The notes under the pieces were generated by a model. That model searched no databases, had not been told where the DNA came from, and saw only the letters and a list, made by a program, of their open reading frames with translations. The translations under genes were made by a program, and so were the position numbers. Of a stretch of 64,000 bases of DNA, positions 1-11,111 are shown in pieces. Location of the stretch: contig CM022368.1 in assembly GCA_011800155.1 (NCBI GenBank), positions 868,001 to 932,000 on the forward strand, read 5' to 3'. This DNA comes from Flammulina velutipes. Taxonomy: Eukaryota; Basidiomycota; Agaricomycetes; Agaricales; Physalacriaceae. Numbering within the stretch: the stretch's first letter is position 1; each line of letters starts with the position of its first letter.

Positions 1-1026
1 TACAAATTTGGCTACTGTACTCTCATTCTCGCTGGAGCCCAACGTACCGTTCCGCTCGCTGCTGGAGCGCTAGGCCTTAAACACCTCGAAACGCTCAAGT
101 ACCTCCTCAAATGTGGCGCACCACCGGACTTGCCAGATATCGTCGGATTCACTGCTTTGCACCACGGAACGATGTCACGCCCCCAGCTCGCGCTATGTCG
201 CGTCCTCCTCGAGAACGGTGCGAATCCCAACCACCAGGACCGATATGGATGTGTACCCATCCTCGCAACTTTCATGAAGATGGAAATCGGAGCCCTCGAA
301 CTTCTTATGGAATTCGGGGCAGACATGGACGTGATGGACGCGGACGGGATTACCCCACGCAACTTCCAACTCAAAGCGGGGGCAGAGGTCACAGCGGCTG
401 TGCAGAAATGGATGAGGAAACGTAGTGGGGAGGACAAGCCCATGACCTCCGGGTGCGAAAACTGCAGGAAAGATGCCGAGGTGGAGAAGCTGCAAGTCTG
501 CAGTCGATGTCGTACCGCGAGATACTGCTCTGCCGCGTGCCAGAAGGCGCATTGGAAGAAAACGCATAAGGCGCGTTGTGTGCCATTCAACGAGGCGGGA
601 GGGACGGTGACGTTGAGGCCGTTTTACGATCCAGAAAACAACAAGTGGATGCAGCCTGTGGCGGAGATGGCGAGGACGGCGATGGATATTCCGTTCGCGC
701 AGACTCCGGAGAGCCATTATCGTGGGGCGCATGCGCCACGCAATCCGAAAGAGAAGGCCCTAATCATTAAAGTGCAGGTTCCTTATGATGTGTACGCTTC
801 CAGCCCACATGTCGGAGGAAACGGAGACTTGATGGTGTATACGCAGAAGAGGAACTTTGTTAGCCGGATTAGGAGGCAGGATTGTCCTGACGGATACGAC
901 AAGATCAGCCATGTTGTCAGGACAAAGGGGGTTGGGGGTGCCAAAGCTTATTTTGCTGCAGAGCTCAAGACGAAGAACGAGTTGGTCGTGAAGATTTCAG
1001 AAGTTCTAGCCGAACAGCCTTTCTGA
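1..1026 (+). CDS. Ankyrin-repeat / MYND zinc-finger protein, 3' part
   Basis: The open frame runs in from the left edge, so the N-terminus is outside the window. The visible part is a single exon of about 341 residues ending in TGA at 1024-1026. The first ~130 residues form two to three ankyrin repeats, recognisable from 'GFTALHH', 'LLENGANPNHQD' and 'ELLMEFGADMDVMD'. A MYND zinc finger follows at about 451-570, with CENC, CSRC, YCSAAC, a downstream His and a terminal Cys in the usual spacing. The last ~150 residues are not recognised. MYND fingers bind proline-rich peptides, and ankyrin-MYND proteins are numerous in Agaricomycetes, mostly without known roles. The family call is firm. Function is unknown, and nothing here indicates a methyltransferase SET domain. 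Confidence 0.85.
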   Translation, partial: YKFGYCTLILAGAQRTVPLAAGALGLKHLETLKYLLKCGAPPDLPDIVGFTALHHGTMSRPQLALCRVLLENGANPNHQDRYGCVPILATFMKMEIGALELLMEFGADMDVMDADGITPRNFQLKAGAEVTAAVQKWMRKRSGEDKPMTSGCENCRKDAEVEKLQVCSRCRTARYCSAACQKAHWKKTHKARCVPFNEAGGTVTLRPFYDPENNKWMQPVAEMARTAMDIPFAQTPESHYRGAHAPRNPKEKALIIKVQVPYDVYASSPHVGGNGDLMVYTQKRNFVSRIRRQDCPDGYDKISHVVRTKGVGGAKAYFAAELKTKNELVVKISEVLAEQPF

Positions 1027-1240
1027 TACTGTGCGTTTGATGAGAAATTGCTACTTTACCTGTACTTAATTCCTACTATTCTTGCTATGCTAAAGTAGTA
1101 TTGGCTGTATTTACCGAACAGATATCGACTTCGTGCTTATCTTGCCAACATCGAATCTTTTGTGGGTTTTCTCACAGGCAGGAAGTGGTCAAGAACGTCA
1201 ATAGAAAACGAAAGCAAACAAAACAATCTATCCACAAGCA

Positions 1241-4200
1241 TCAAGGTATAATCTCCACCGCGCCACTATTCAACCACGCTTCGAATTCTGCAAAGTCATC
1301 TGTATCTTCCACCACTTTGGAACCGCCAATCGCCGGCATGAGTATCGCAGGTGAAGCCTCTGCGAAACTTTGGTCCTCGTCTGACTCGTGGGTCGTAGAA
1401 TGAACAAGCTCTGGCGTAGAAGGGATGATATCGATACAGCTCGGGTCCAGCACAAAGTCGTCTTCCTCTTCTTCTTCCATGTAGTAGTCATTCGGAGGAG
1501 GTTCCGGCACCACGTCCTCGTCTTCTTCATCTTCAATCACAATCACGTCGTTATCAGTGTCGCTAGTTGACTTGATGAACAACTGTTTGTTGGCCAAGTG
1601 AGACTGGAACCATACTAGAGTAGAAGAAAACACACGTTGGACGATTCGTGAATCTCTTCAGTGAGTTTGACACGCTTTGCAGGAGGTGACTGGAAAGAAT
1701 TGCGTTCCTCGCGAGAGAAAGCCGGAGACGAGGGGCGAACGAACGGGTCTTCATGGTCTTCGGGAAGATCGCGAAAGATATCATCCATCTCGGAGTCAAA
1801 GAGATCGTCCGAGGAACGTTTCGCACTCCCAGGTTTAGTTGTCTTCATAATTTCGTGAGGTTCAGGGAGATCGTCGTCGTCGTCAGCCATAGCACGGCTA
1901 GGACTCATAGGCTGTTCTTCAGTGTCTTTCAGTTCTGCGAAGCTGATGTTTGTGTCAATCTGGCGGGACTCCTTTCGTCGACGCTTGAGATCAGGCTTAG
2001 CATCCAGTTTGAGTCGTTGGCCGTCAGCTAGCTTCAGGTTATCCAAGACGTTGGTGCTCTTGTGTAGAGCCTCTAGACGTTCGATCGTATGGTCCCGAGT
2101 AACGGCCTTCTTCTTCGGAGTTGCTGCTTCGGTATTGTTCGTACGAACGAGCTGCTTGGATATCTGAGGTTGCTGTGAATCTTCAGTAGATTTTTTTGGC
2201 GGCTTTGGAAGACCCTCCCGGCAGCTGCAAAAGAAATAAGGGCTTGTGTGATGATAGAGTAGCCAGAAAACAGAACCATAGATGTCGGCACTTTTGTTTA
2301 TCTTTGCAAGGATGGTTACACCTAGAATCGCCGCGTCAGCTAGAACATCGCATGCAGTCAACACACGCAATAACCGGTAATTGCCATTGGGTAACTTCTC
2401 AGACGTCACTTTAGTGGACGTTGTCGCTTTGAGTTTCGTTTGGCTAGCTTGAGATTCCTGATTGGTGCCTACTAAGCTTGATGTCAGTAACGAGCGTGAG
2501 CGGGAGCGTCAAAGCAACAACAACGAGCCTTGGTCTACAGCCACGGGCTTCTTGTCTAGGTCGTTGTCGTCGATAGCCATGTTTGCCCAAAAGTTAGGAT
2601 CCTCTTCAAATTCTTCAACATCGGCCTTCTGCAAGTGCCTTAGCAATTAACGAAGATAGCATGAGCATGGTACTCACCATCGAGGTCGGTGGACGGGTAT
2701 TCCTGGTAGGGTACTCGGACGAGGGTACATCTGGTTTGTATGCCTTGGTTACCGTAAGGCCAGCAAGTGATTCCTTTGCAATGATGAGCAAGAGTGCATA
2801 GATTGTAGTACAGAACTCACCGAAGAAATGTAGACATTAATGGCTTGACTAGGCTTCTCGAGGACAGCCGTCAGCTCAAAGGATTTCTTCTCAAGTAAAG
2901 ATTTCGTCCTATCAGGTAAGGAGGTCAGACGATGATTTCGTGTTGGAAAGGAATGTACTCACGCAGTACGCCGGAAATCGATCAAATCCATATCTGAAGT
3001 CATTGTGATGATCGCAGTCATATCCCTGTAACGCCCTTTGGCCTTCTTCGCCTTTAGAGCAGGGCTTCTATCATCAATAATACTGCACTCGACAGTGAGG
3101 TCAATCTCGACCGGTTTCTGACCCTTGCTGGTTCGAACGTCGGTTTGGGTGACCCGAAGGGAGTAGAAGGGAAGCTCTTTGACTGCTGCTATCATTTCCA
3201 GACCGAATGGCGGACGTCGATTCAAAAGCTAGACACCGTGTCAATAGCAATCATCAGAGAAATTGCGTAAGACATACCGTTTCCAGATTAATGGGATCTT
3301 GAGCCCTCAAGATGTCGATGGACGTTATGCCATTCTCAGCTAGCACCTTTTGACGGATCGAAATTGAGAAATGATCAGAGAGCGTTGTATTCCTACCTTC
3401 AAGCTAAGTCCAATCAGTAAATCAATGTAGAGTAGGTATTGAATATAGGCTTACGATTTCTCTCCGATCGTGTCAATCTGTCGCAAAACAACTGGACGGT
3501 CTTCCCATGCCTTTGCCGTCAGACATCTAAGCCTGTTGTAATGGCGTGTAAGGAGTCTGGGTGCGTATCGGTTAGCATACGACGCACGCTTCAAAACCAT
3601 GTTTCAATTGTGCACCCCTTTGGCGACAAATTGCCACTTCAACAACGGCTATTGTAAAGGGTGAATGTCGGTTCGATTTCGCAATTTTTTTTCTCACCTC
3701 TTGCGATGCGCGGGATATGTTTGAAAATCCTAAAAGCATCTAGGTGAGGTTGACTGTCCCCTGTTCTGTACTCCGGCGAGTTCAGTGAGATACCTCCCAA
3801 CACGGCCTGGCGATGATTTAGTGATTAACGTTTTAACCAACTCCGGTGTTCTGACCTGGATCAATAAGAAAACTTTATCAGCCGTTCCGTCCACCTTCTT
3901 CAGTCCGAAACGTATGTCGTTATGCTTCTTCAGCAAATTGAGGTACTGGAACGTGTCAGTAGTTCAGACATCGCCAAATCGTTCAGATTCACCGTTTTCT
4001 CAGAAGCGCGTATTTTCGAATCTGTCAATCTGTTATCCGTTAGTTAAAGCAGGAAAAAAAAGGATCCAAATAAGTACGTACTCGTCTGCAGACGCGATCA
4101 TTTCAAGCTGCGAAGGGGGTTAGCCTGATATTAGAAAATGATGCACATATTACGATATCTCGGAGAGTAGGCTTCTCAGGAAGCGCCAATATCGCTGACA

Positions 4201-7200
4201 TCTGCCAGTCCATCAGTAACGCTGCGAAGAACGTTAGCAAAGCACGTACCGTCGCCTGCCTGATGTAAAACTGGACAAGTCGTCAGGTCAAACCAAGCTA
4301 AGCCGATGGCGAACCCGTACCTTGCTCATAATATCACCGTACTCTGTTGACTTGAGGCGTGCCTCGGGTTCGTCCCCATCGCATGTAATCAGCTCCGACG
4401 TCTTCAGCTTTTCAATGCTTTGAATCACCAAATCGTCGACTCGTTCTTCCCAAGTCTGGTCTTCCTCCTTCCCAAGAGCGTAATGACGAGGATTCTTCCG
4501 AATTCGTTGGAAGAGGAACGAGCTCCTGAGCCATTCCGTAGCACTCTTCATGCTGGAGACGGTGCCAAGACCGATTTCGGAGTTCAGATGTTCGGAGAGA
4601 TTGACATGCAGCGAGCTTTCCAGGATGGTATTGCCTTGAACGAGTGCACGGTATTTGGCTTCTAGCTCGCCTTCGCACATGATGATTGCGGTACCCTCGT
4701 TGTCTGTATCGTCTTAGCGGTCGTAGCCATATGCAGAAGATATCGCATACCGAATTGAGGTCGGCCCTAGAGAATGCAGTCAGCTTAGGAAATATAACGA
4801 TCAGAGACAAACGTACAGCGCGCCCAAGCATTTGCATGATATCGAGGTCGGAGTATTCTACTGAAGCACTGTTTTGAAAAGTGTGAACGCCTTTGATAAC
4901 CACAGTGTGGGCGGCTGTAGTGAGGATTAGCGTCGGCTACATTTCATAAGAATGTGCCACGAACGAAGATTGACTCCCACTGCTAGAGTCTAAATAATTA
5001 TTAGATGCCGTCAGCTTGGAGCTGGAGAACGCACAGAGGTGGCAACCAAGACCCGCAATGTTTTCTTCAGAAATAACTCCTCGATTGCGCGCCTATCATC
5101 CAAAGTCATCCCTGCGTGATGAACACCGATTCCGTACGATGCAAACTCTACGCGCAAACTTGTTTCAACAACTTGAAGGTGCGTGACGCAGAGAAAAAGG
5201 TCTCACCTACTACCCGACGGTCAGGAAAGGCGTGTTCTACTCTGTCCTCGGGCTTAGTCCACGTAGAGTAGCCAACCCGCCAATCTCACCTAGCAGAACG
5301 GGTCCAAGGTAATGACTGCTTTTTCTTCTCTGCGTCTTGGAAATCTTTCATCAGTTGTTCAGCTGTAGTAAAAACGCCTGTATTCCTTCGTCAGAAGAGA
5401 AACATCGCATCGATCTCATACATACCTTTTCGGGTAGAGCAAAATATGAGGATAGGCTTTCCAACCGAATAAGTCTGCAAGGTCGAGAAAAGCTTGTAGT
5501 CTAATGACTTGGCGAACTGGAAGTCATTGTTGCCTCTTTGACGCGGAATGGCCACGACGATCTTCTTGAGTTTGCACGGCCTGAAATCTTCGCTGAACTA
5601 GAACAAGTCAACAAGTCAGCTACCAGGGCCACGATCAACATGACAGACCTCGAAGACTTTCGCATATTCAATACTCTTCTTCGAACTACCAATCCACGCA
5701 GCAATATCCTGAATATTAGGAGCAGTGGCCGAGACGAGCAGGAACCTGACGCTGGAACCGCGGAGTTTCATCCGAGAAATGACGACCTCGAGGGTGCTAC
5801 CTCTTGATTCGTTGAGAATATGAACCTACTCCATGTTGTGTGAGTATCAGTTGCTCCATGTCATAGATACACGCACCTCGTCGACTAGAAACAGAATGAT
5901 AGAAGATAATATCTTTCCGTGGTCCTCCCTACTGAAGTTTTAACCTCAGACATCGTTCAATGAGATGAATGTATACCAGTTGCGTGTCAAGCTATCCCAT
6001 TTCTCGGCCTAATCAGAAATTGAGACCACAATATTTCACGTATCCTAAGACTCACCGTGGTGACACTGCCAACAATTAGTGAGAAGGAAGCACGGTGAAG
6101 GATGCATACGTACATGATAGTGGAATTTTTTGCATCTCCCCAAACGCTCCTGCCAAATTGGACGGTGTCTCCCGTTAACTCGCAGCCTAATATACTATAG
6201 CTTCAGCAAAAGACGTGTTTGAAGCACGACTCTTACATTTGATACCCAATGGACCGAATTTGCTGGTCCAATCACGGCACTTCTCTGAGCATAACGCCTG
6301 AAGAATGATCAGTTACAATCTAAGACGTATAAATATCTCCTGACCTTGGTCGGGGCCATGTAAACACATTTCATAGTGTTTTGCGCTGTGCTGTTTGTTC
6401 GTGTCAACATGTGTATGATGGCAAGTTCGAATAAGACTGTTTTCCCGCTACCGGTAGGCGCTAGAAAGGACTTAGAAGACATGATGATACAAGGATGAAG
6501 AGCATACCACTGGCGACCTTTGGTTGAGCGAAAGAGATGAACAAGATGAAAAGAAGAATCCGAGGTGGAACGCACCAAGTTTTCGTTGGAGCTCATGATC
6601 TTCGTGATAGTATGAGATGGGATGGAGACACTTCAAAGCGTTGGACATACCGTGTCGAAACAGGTGGATTGGACAGCGTTGAAGACCCCGAACTTGAACA
6701 ACGTTCGAAACATATCGGCTGTAGCATGGGTAAGTATAGCTCGTAAGCAAATGGGAAGCAGGCTTACGAAGGTCGGACACAGGTCGCAAACGGATGCCTC
6801 TCGACTCTGCAAGAACTTCCCTTTGTATTGGCGGTGTTGGCAGTTGAGCAGTGACTTGAACCGGAACAGCATCGTGTTGGTACTGGTCGTACTGTTGGGA
6901 GTCTTCTCGTCGCATCTGGGACATCATCTGGTGCTGTTCTGGGGGTGGATATGCCGACTGTGAGGACGGCTCTTGGGTATATGCGTCTGGAATGTGTTAG
7001 CTGTGGATAAGATAAACTAAGGCGCGGTGTGGCTTGCCGTAATAATTTGTTTCGTATGTGTCCTCGACCGGCGCATACTCTGCCTGTTGTTGGGCTGGGT
7101 CGTGGCTATACGGCGGTTCCGAGAATTGTTCTCCTTCGAAGTATGATCCCTCCATGTATTCGTCGATGGGATCATCATAGTACTGCGCTTGCTGCTGTTG

Positions 7201-7407
7201 AGGTATCGGATACTGTGAATAGGACCTGCGCTCAGGAGGGCACGGTGATGAATTCACTGTAGAATGTATCAGCCTAATTGCACAAGTAGAACGCTGAGCA
7301 GGCTCACTGATTTCGTCGTCGTTATGGTCATCGTACACATCGTCGTCGTAGACAGGCTGCTGGGTAAAGCGAGGAGGATTGAATGGCCTTCCAAAGCCGC
7401 GATTCAT
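1241..7407 (-). CDS. MER3: Meiotic DNA helicase MER3/HFM1 (Ski2-like, Sec63 domain)
   Basis: This is a homologue of the meiosis-specific helicase that promotes class I crossovers. The start is ATG at 7405-7407, followed by a Gln/Tyr/Asp-rich N-terminus with an intron at 7257-7307. A Q-motif-like stretch 'LPDMFRTLFKFGVFNAVQS' precedes Walker A 'SAPTGSGKTVLFELAII' (about 6425-6520). Motif II is DEVH, split by an intron near 5830-5885. Motif III is 'VSATAP' (about 5730), and motif VI reads 'DIMQMLGRAVR' (about 4820-4850). A Sec63-type segment 'NRRPPFGLEMIAAVKELPF' lies near 3170-3225. The zinc knuckle typical of HFM1 (CNHPCKDKQKC-RHL-CC) appears only after splicing two introns, one of them 2322-2374. 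The acidic tail ends 'FAEFEAWLNSGAVEII'. There are many short exons, one of them 10 nt. The divergent neighbour is CKS1. Confidence 0.93.
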
Positions 7408-7530
7408 GTTGATGGGGAGAAGGAAAGGGGGATCGAAGACGGGTCGCGTCTTCGCGTAACGCCACGTGATCCACACGTTTATTGTGACGTGACCATTGGG
7501 TCAATCTTGATTCTTGCCACCATCGTACTC
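7408..7530. promoter_or_regulatory. Shared divergent promoter of MER3 and CKS1
   Basis: Only 123 bp separate the two start codons. The interval contains a palindromic E-box CACGTG (7463-7468), a CRE-like TGACGT (7485-7490) and an inverted CCAAT box (ATTGG, 7495-7499). No TATA box is evident. Whether the two genes are co-regulated is inference. Confidence 0.6.
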
Positions 7531-8042
7531 ATGGCGTCCACCCAACAGCCCCCGCAACCGACCGCCGAGGAACTGGCCCGGCGTCAACAAGAGAAGATAG
7601 AAGAAGTCATGAACGCGTGAGACTGTACCCTGCATCCTAGTCAGTAGTGAACGTGACTTTCATCTCGCCACAGCATACACTACTCGGACAAATACACGGA
7701 CGACGTCTACGAATATCGCCATGTTATCCTCCCCAAGCAGCTCTTCAAAATGAAAATAATACCGGAGACTTTCTGGAATGCGGACCAGTCCGCGCTGAGG
7801 TTGCTGTCAGAGAAAGAATGGAGGAGCATTGGGATTACACAGAGCCTCGGATGGGAGCACTACGAGATCCATGGTGAGTCTGCACTGGATCCCCACTGTA
7901 TTTTTACTCATCGATTGCAGCCCCAGAGCCACATATTCTGCTCTTTCGCCGTGAAAAGGACTTTATGCCTCCCATTCAGCCTCCCGTCGCCCCGGCCGGA
8001 GGTGCGAGGCGCTCTGCGAAGGATGTGTTGAGGAGGAAATAG
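7531..8042 (+). CDS. CKS1: Cyclin-dependent kinase regulatory subunit (CKS1/Suc1)
   Basis: This is a small docking subunit of Cdk1 that helps the kinase reach phosphorylated substrates. Three exons are joined across introns 7617-7673 and 7874-7920. The spliced product is about 135 residues with the Suc1 core 'HYSDKYTDDVYEYRHVILPK', then 'SEKEWRSIGITQSLGWEHYE', then 'EPHILLFRR'. The HxPEPH-type hinge (IHAPEPH) is restored exactly by the second splice. The N-terminal 28 residues are Gln/Glu-rich and the tail is Pro/Ala-rich, as in other basidiomycete homologues. The start is the first in-frame ATG, and the stop is TAG at 8040-8042. Confidence 0.95.
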
Positions 8043-8345
8043 TTTCTCCTGCCGTTTTGCTTGATCAGTTGCGATCCGCCGACTGTCGATATTGTTGTCT
8101 GTCCTTGTACCTTGCACGTCAATCTGTTTTGTTCCTTTTCATATCGTTATCAACTTGTATCACCACAATGACCAGTTATTTAAATAGCCACGCTTGTCAA
8201 ACTCACAGAGCGTACCGTGCTATGTAGAACTTTTCTTTCTTGACATGAGCGGCATGGCATACACGGGTTATCCGGCTGCCATCATGAGCTCTACTACGTC
8301 CTCGCCGCTGCCGTTCTATCGCCTACTTTCTGGTTAACGACGCTC
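8043..8345. other. Intergenic, CKS1 to xanthine dioxygenase
   Basis: This stretch is the presumed CKS1 3' UTR and the upstream region of the dioxygenase. A short in-frame ATG-containing stretch (8245-8335) ends in a stop before the next gene. Nothing else is recognised. Confidence 0.5.
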
Positions 8346-9683
8346 ATGGACTTTATTCCTTTGCCATCTTCAACCACCTCACACCTGGACCCGTCCTTTG
8401 GACGCCAAGTAACCAACGTTAATCCTGCGCATCTCTCAGATATTCAGTTTTCAACAATTCGCGCCGCTTTGTACAAGGTATGGGACCAAGACAGTGATAT
8501 GAAGATGGCCGGCCACTCATGCAAATTGTAGCATGACCTATTACTCTTCCGAGACGTCACCATATCCCCAGAGGAGCAATATAAATTGAACAAAGTGCAT
8601 CTTACTCCTTCGAGTTGTGAAAATAACGGCATTCTTATACTTACTTCCATAGGCTTTCGACCCCCTTTGCGACAACTTCGGGCACGGCAACAATGCTATC
8701 GACGCCAACAAGAAATCTATCCTTCACCCCGACCTTAAAACTATTCCCCGTGTCCCCCAAGTCCAGCTCATCGGCAATGGAACAGTTCTCAATCATGAGG
8801 GAATTCCCGCCGTAAAGCTAGCTCATCCATCGCACACTACGTTTCACAAGACCTCGACAACGTCGCCTGGAACGACGCGTTTCTTCAGATGGCATATTGA
8901 CGCCGCCCTTTACTCGCAGACTCTGGCTCCTCCCAAAGTCACAACACTATATGGAGTGCACGTACCAGTCGGAGAGAGACAGCGATGCGTCTACGACGAT
9001 GGTACTGGCGACGAGTTGGACGTATCGCTGGGCACTACAGCTTTTGTATCGGGCAAGACAATGTTCGATATTTTGCCGCCTCAGCTCAAGACCCTCGCAG
9101 TGCGCACGAGGGTCAAGTACGCCCCACACCCGTACATGTGGATGGCAAAAGCTCGTGCGCTATCAACTGGCTTGGGACTCGAGTCGGAGGGCAGGGAGAT
9201 CGAGATGAAAGATCTACCTAGTTGGGATGAGGATCAGATACAAACTCTTCCCTTACTGTGGACAAATGAAGTTACTGGGGAATTACACCTCCAAGTACAT
9301 CCATGTGCTGCCCGGGAGCTCCTCATCGATCCAGTGCCTCTTCAAGTATCGACAGAAGATGCTCTCTATCCTGATGGCGCTCGTCTCACAGACCTCAAAG
9401 TCGTTCGGGAACTTCTTTATGAAATGCAACGCCCTGGTATATCTCCCGAGGTAGTTACAATTTCTATCCATTCACACATAATGACTGATGGTTGTAACAG
9501 CGAGTATACGCACACGAATGGAAGTCAAAGGACCTCATTCTATTCCATAACCGTGGCGTCCTCCATAGTGTTGTGGGAACGTTGGTTCCAGATCAGATTC
9601 GCATTTTTCATCAATGCAATCTCGCAGCGTCCGACTTTCCCACTGGGCCTTCAGAAGACGCTACGCATCACTGGACAACCTAG
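8346..9683 (+). CDS. xanA: Fe(II)/alpha-ketoglutarate-dependent xanthine dioxygenase (XanA-like, TauD family)
   Basis: The product would hydroxylate xanthine to uric acid using 2-oxoglutarate and O2, the fungal alternative to molybdenum xanthine dehydrogenase. Introns are 8478-8531, 8595-8652 and 9451-9500; splicing gives 391 residues. 'RWHIDAALY' supplies the HxD iron ligands. 'HNRGVLHSVVG' carries the distal His, and the Arg in 'DQIRIFHQCNLAAS' is the expected 2-oxoglutarate anchor. Other strings characteristic of XanA are 'YDDGTGDEL', 'GTTAFVSGKTMFDILP', 'YPDGARLTDLK' and 'MQRPGISPE'. The length is close to the Aspergillus enzyme (about 370). TauD-family specificity can drift, but these strings match the XanA branch specifically. 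There is no signal peptide, so it should be cytosolic. Confidence 0.87.
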
Positions 9684-9826
9684 GCTGTAGAGTGGAGAAC
9701 ACTGGAGAAGGCGTCTCAACGTACCGATTATGTCAGGAAGAGATATAGGTCTAACAAACTTTTTATGCATAGGCTGCAATGAGGACGTCAATTGACAAGT
9801 AACGAATGATTCACAGAGCATGGAGC

Positions 9827-10702
9827 CTAGGCGGTATCGCAGACCAACTGATAAAGAACGTCAACAAGCTCCCTCCTCTGCCAATCCGTCTTTCCACAGA
9901 ACCTCACGATCATCCAGGCAAAGTCCCAGATAATCCTCTTCCTCGATGGTCGGTCTTCTGCGATCAACCTTTTCAGAGAATCCTGGACTTCCTCTTTGTC
10001 TGCTGTGTAGGCGTAAACGTGCAGGATCTTGAACAAATCCGGGTTACTGTCGATGAGCACGCTTGGCGGAGTGTCTGTGCCTTCACGCTTCGAATAGAGG
10101 TCTGGAAATGCGCGATCCAGGATAAATCGGTGGAAATGGAATGGCACCCCGGAGGCATAAATGGTCACGTCTGTCTGTGAGTCTTCAGAGCTTAGATGTT
10201 GTCAGCGTAGATTCTAGCTAAAACTTGAGGTAGGCATACGTTGAAAGCTCGTGGTACATTCTATGAGGCGGGAAAGGGTATGTGAGTACGGTGGGATGAA
10301 TTGCAAATTGGACGACGCGCACGCGGGGCCGTTCACTCGAAGAAAACTCCTCTCAGAGATCTCGCTAAGCTCTCTACGGATTCTGTCATCCGTATTGGAG
10401 CAAGGGAAAGGGTTCCAGTCTCTGAGGTAGGCGAGTATGTCAAACATGCTGCGTTTGAAGCGACTAATCAGCTGTTTGGTCAGTTGGCACTATGTGTGCA
10501 ACGTGAACATACCTTTCGGTCTTGGCCAAGACGCGCTCTTCGATGTCCTCCCCTCCAGCTTCCTGGTCGCCATCTATAAATATCCAGTCAGAACGTCGAG
10601 CGCAAGACATATTGCTGGAATACCGTTTGATCTGAAGGTTGACGACTCAGTCATGAGGTTGAGGGCGACGGCTCTTTCTTTGACTAGCTGGATAATGGGC
10701 AT
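9827..10702 (-). CDS. BTB/POZ-domain protein
   Basis: The C-terminal exon (9827 to about 10190) encodes a BTB-type fold beginning 'DVTIYASGVPFHFHRFIL'. Upstream exons were joined by eye. ATG is at 10702, with introns of about 50 nt after 'TFRSN' and after 'VLAKTE', then 'MFDILAYLRDWNPF'. A 62-nt intron with GTGCGC donor leads into 'MYHELSTSEDSQTD', and a 49-nt intron precedes the BTB exon. This gives about 230 residues. The alternative is a shorter gene starting at the internal ATG at 10259, with the upstream exons belonging to something else. The role is not predictable; many Agaricomycete BTB proteins of this type lack a second known domain. Confidence 0.6.
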
Positions 10703-11111
10703 GGCTGGGTACTATTGAGCGAGCGCCAACATTCATATTCCTTGAACTTATATTCTAGGTATCTACCTCACACTTTTCAACACGATGCGATCAAGATCGT
10801 CCCGCCAAGGGTCAGTTTAAATGGACGGAAGAAGATACATATGTAGAAGCTATGTGTAGACCTCGACCGCAATTAGAATCATTTTAGAGACAACCGAGTC
10901 ATGCTCGAGCTTCCGTGCCTTCAAGTACGTTATCAAGGTTGGATTCATCAAGAGGTATCTCCGGTGGCACCGATCAAGCACAGCCCTTCGTTATTGACCA
11001 GCATTGACCCTGGAATCTTCCTCCGGCACCTGCCACTTTCCACTGGTAAAATCTCAAAAACTCTGCTTTACAATAACTACCATCGAAGTGTCCGTCTCTT
11101 TGTTAGCTTCT
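10703..11111. other. Intergenic divergent spacer
   Basis: This is the 409-bp spacer between the BTB gene and the hydrolase. It holds no supported gene. No clear TATA box or repeat is seen. Confidence 0.5.
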
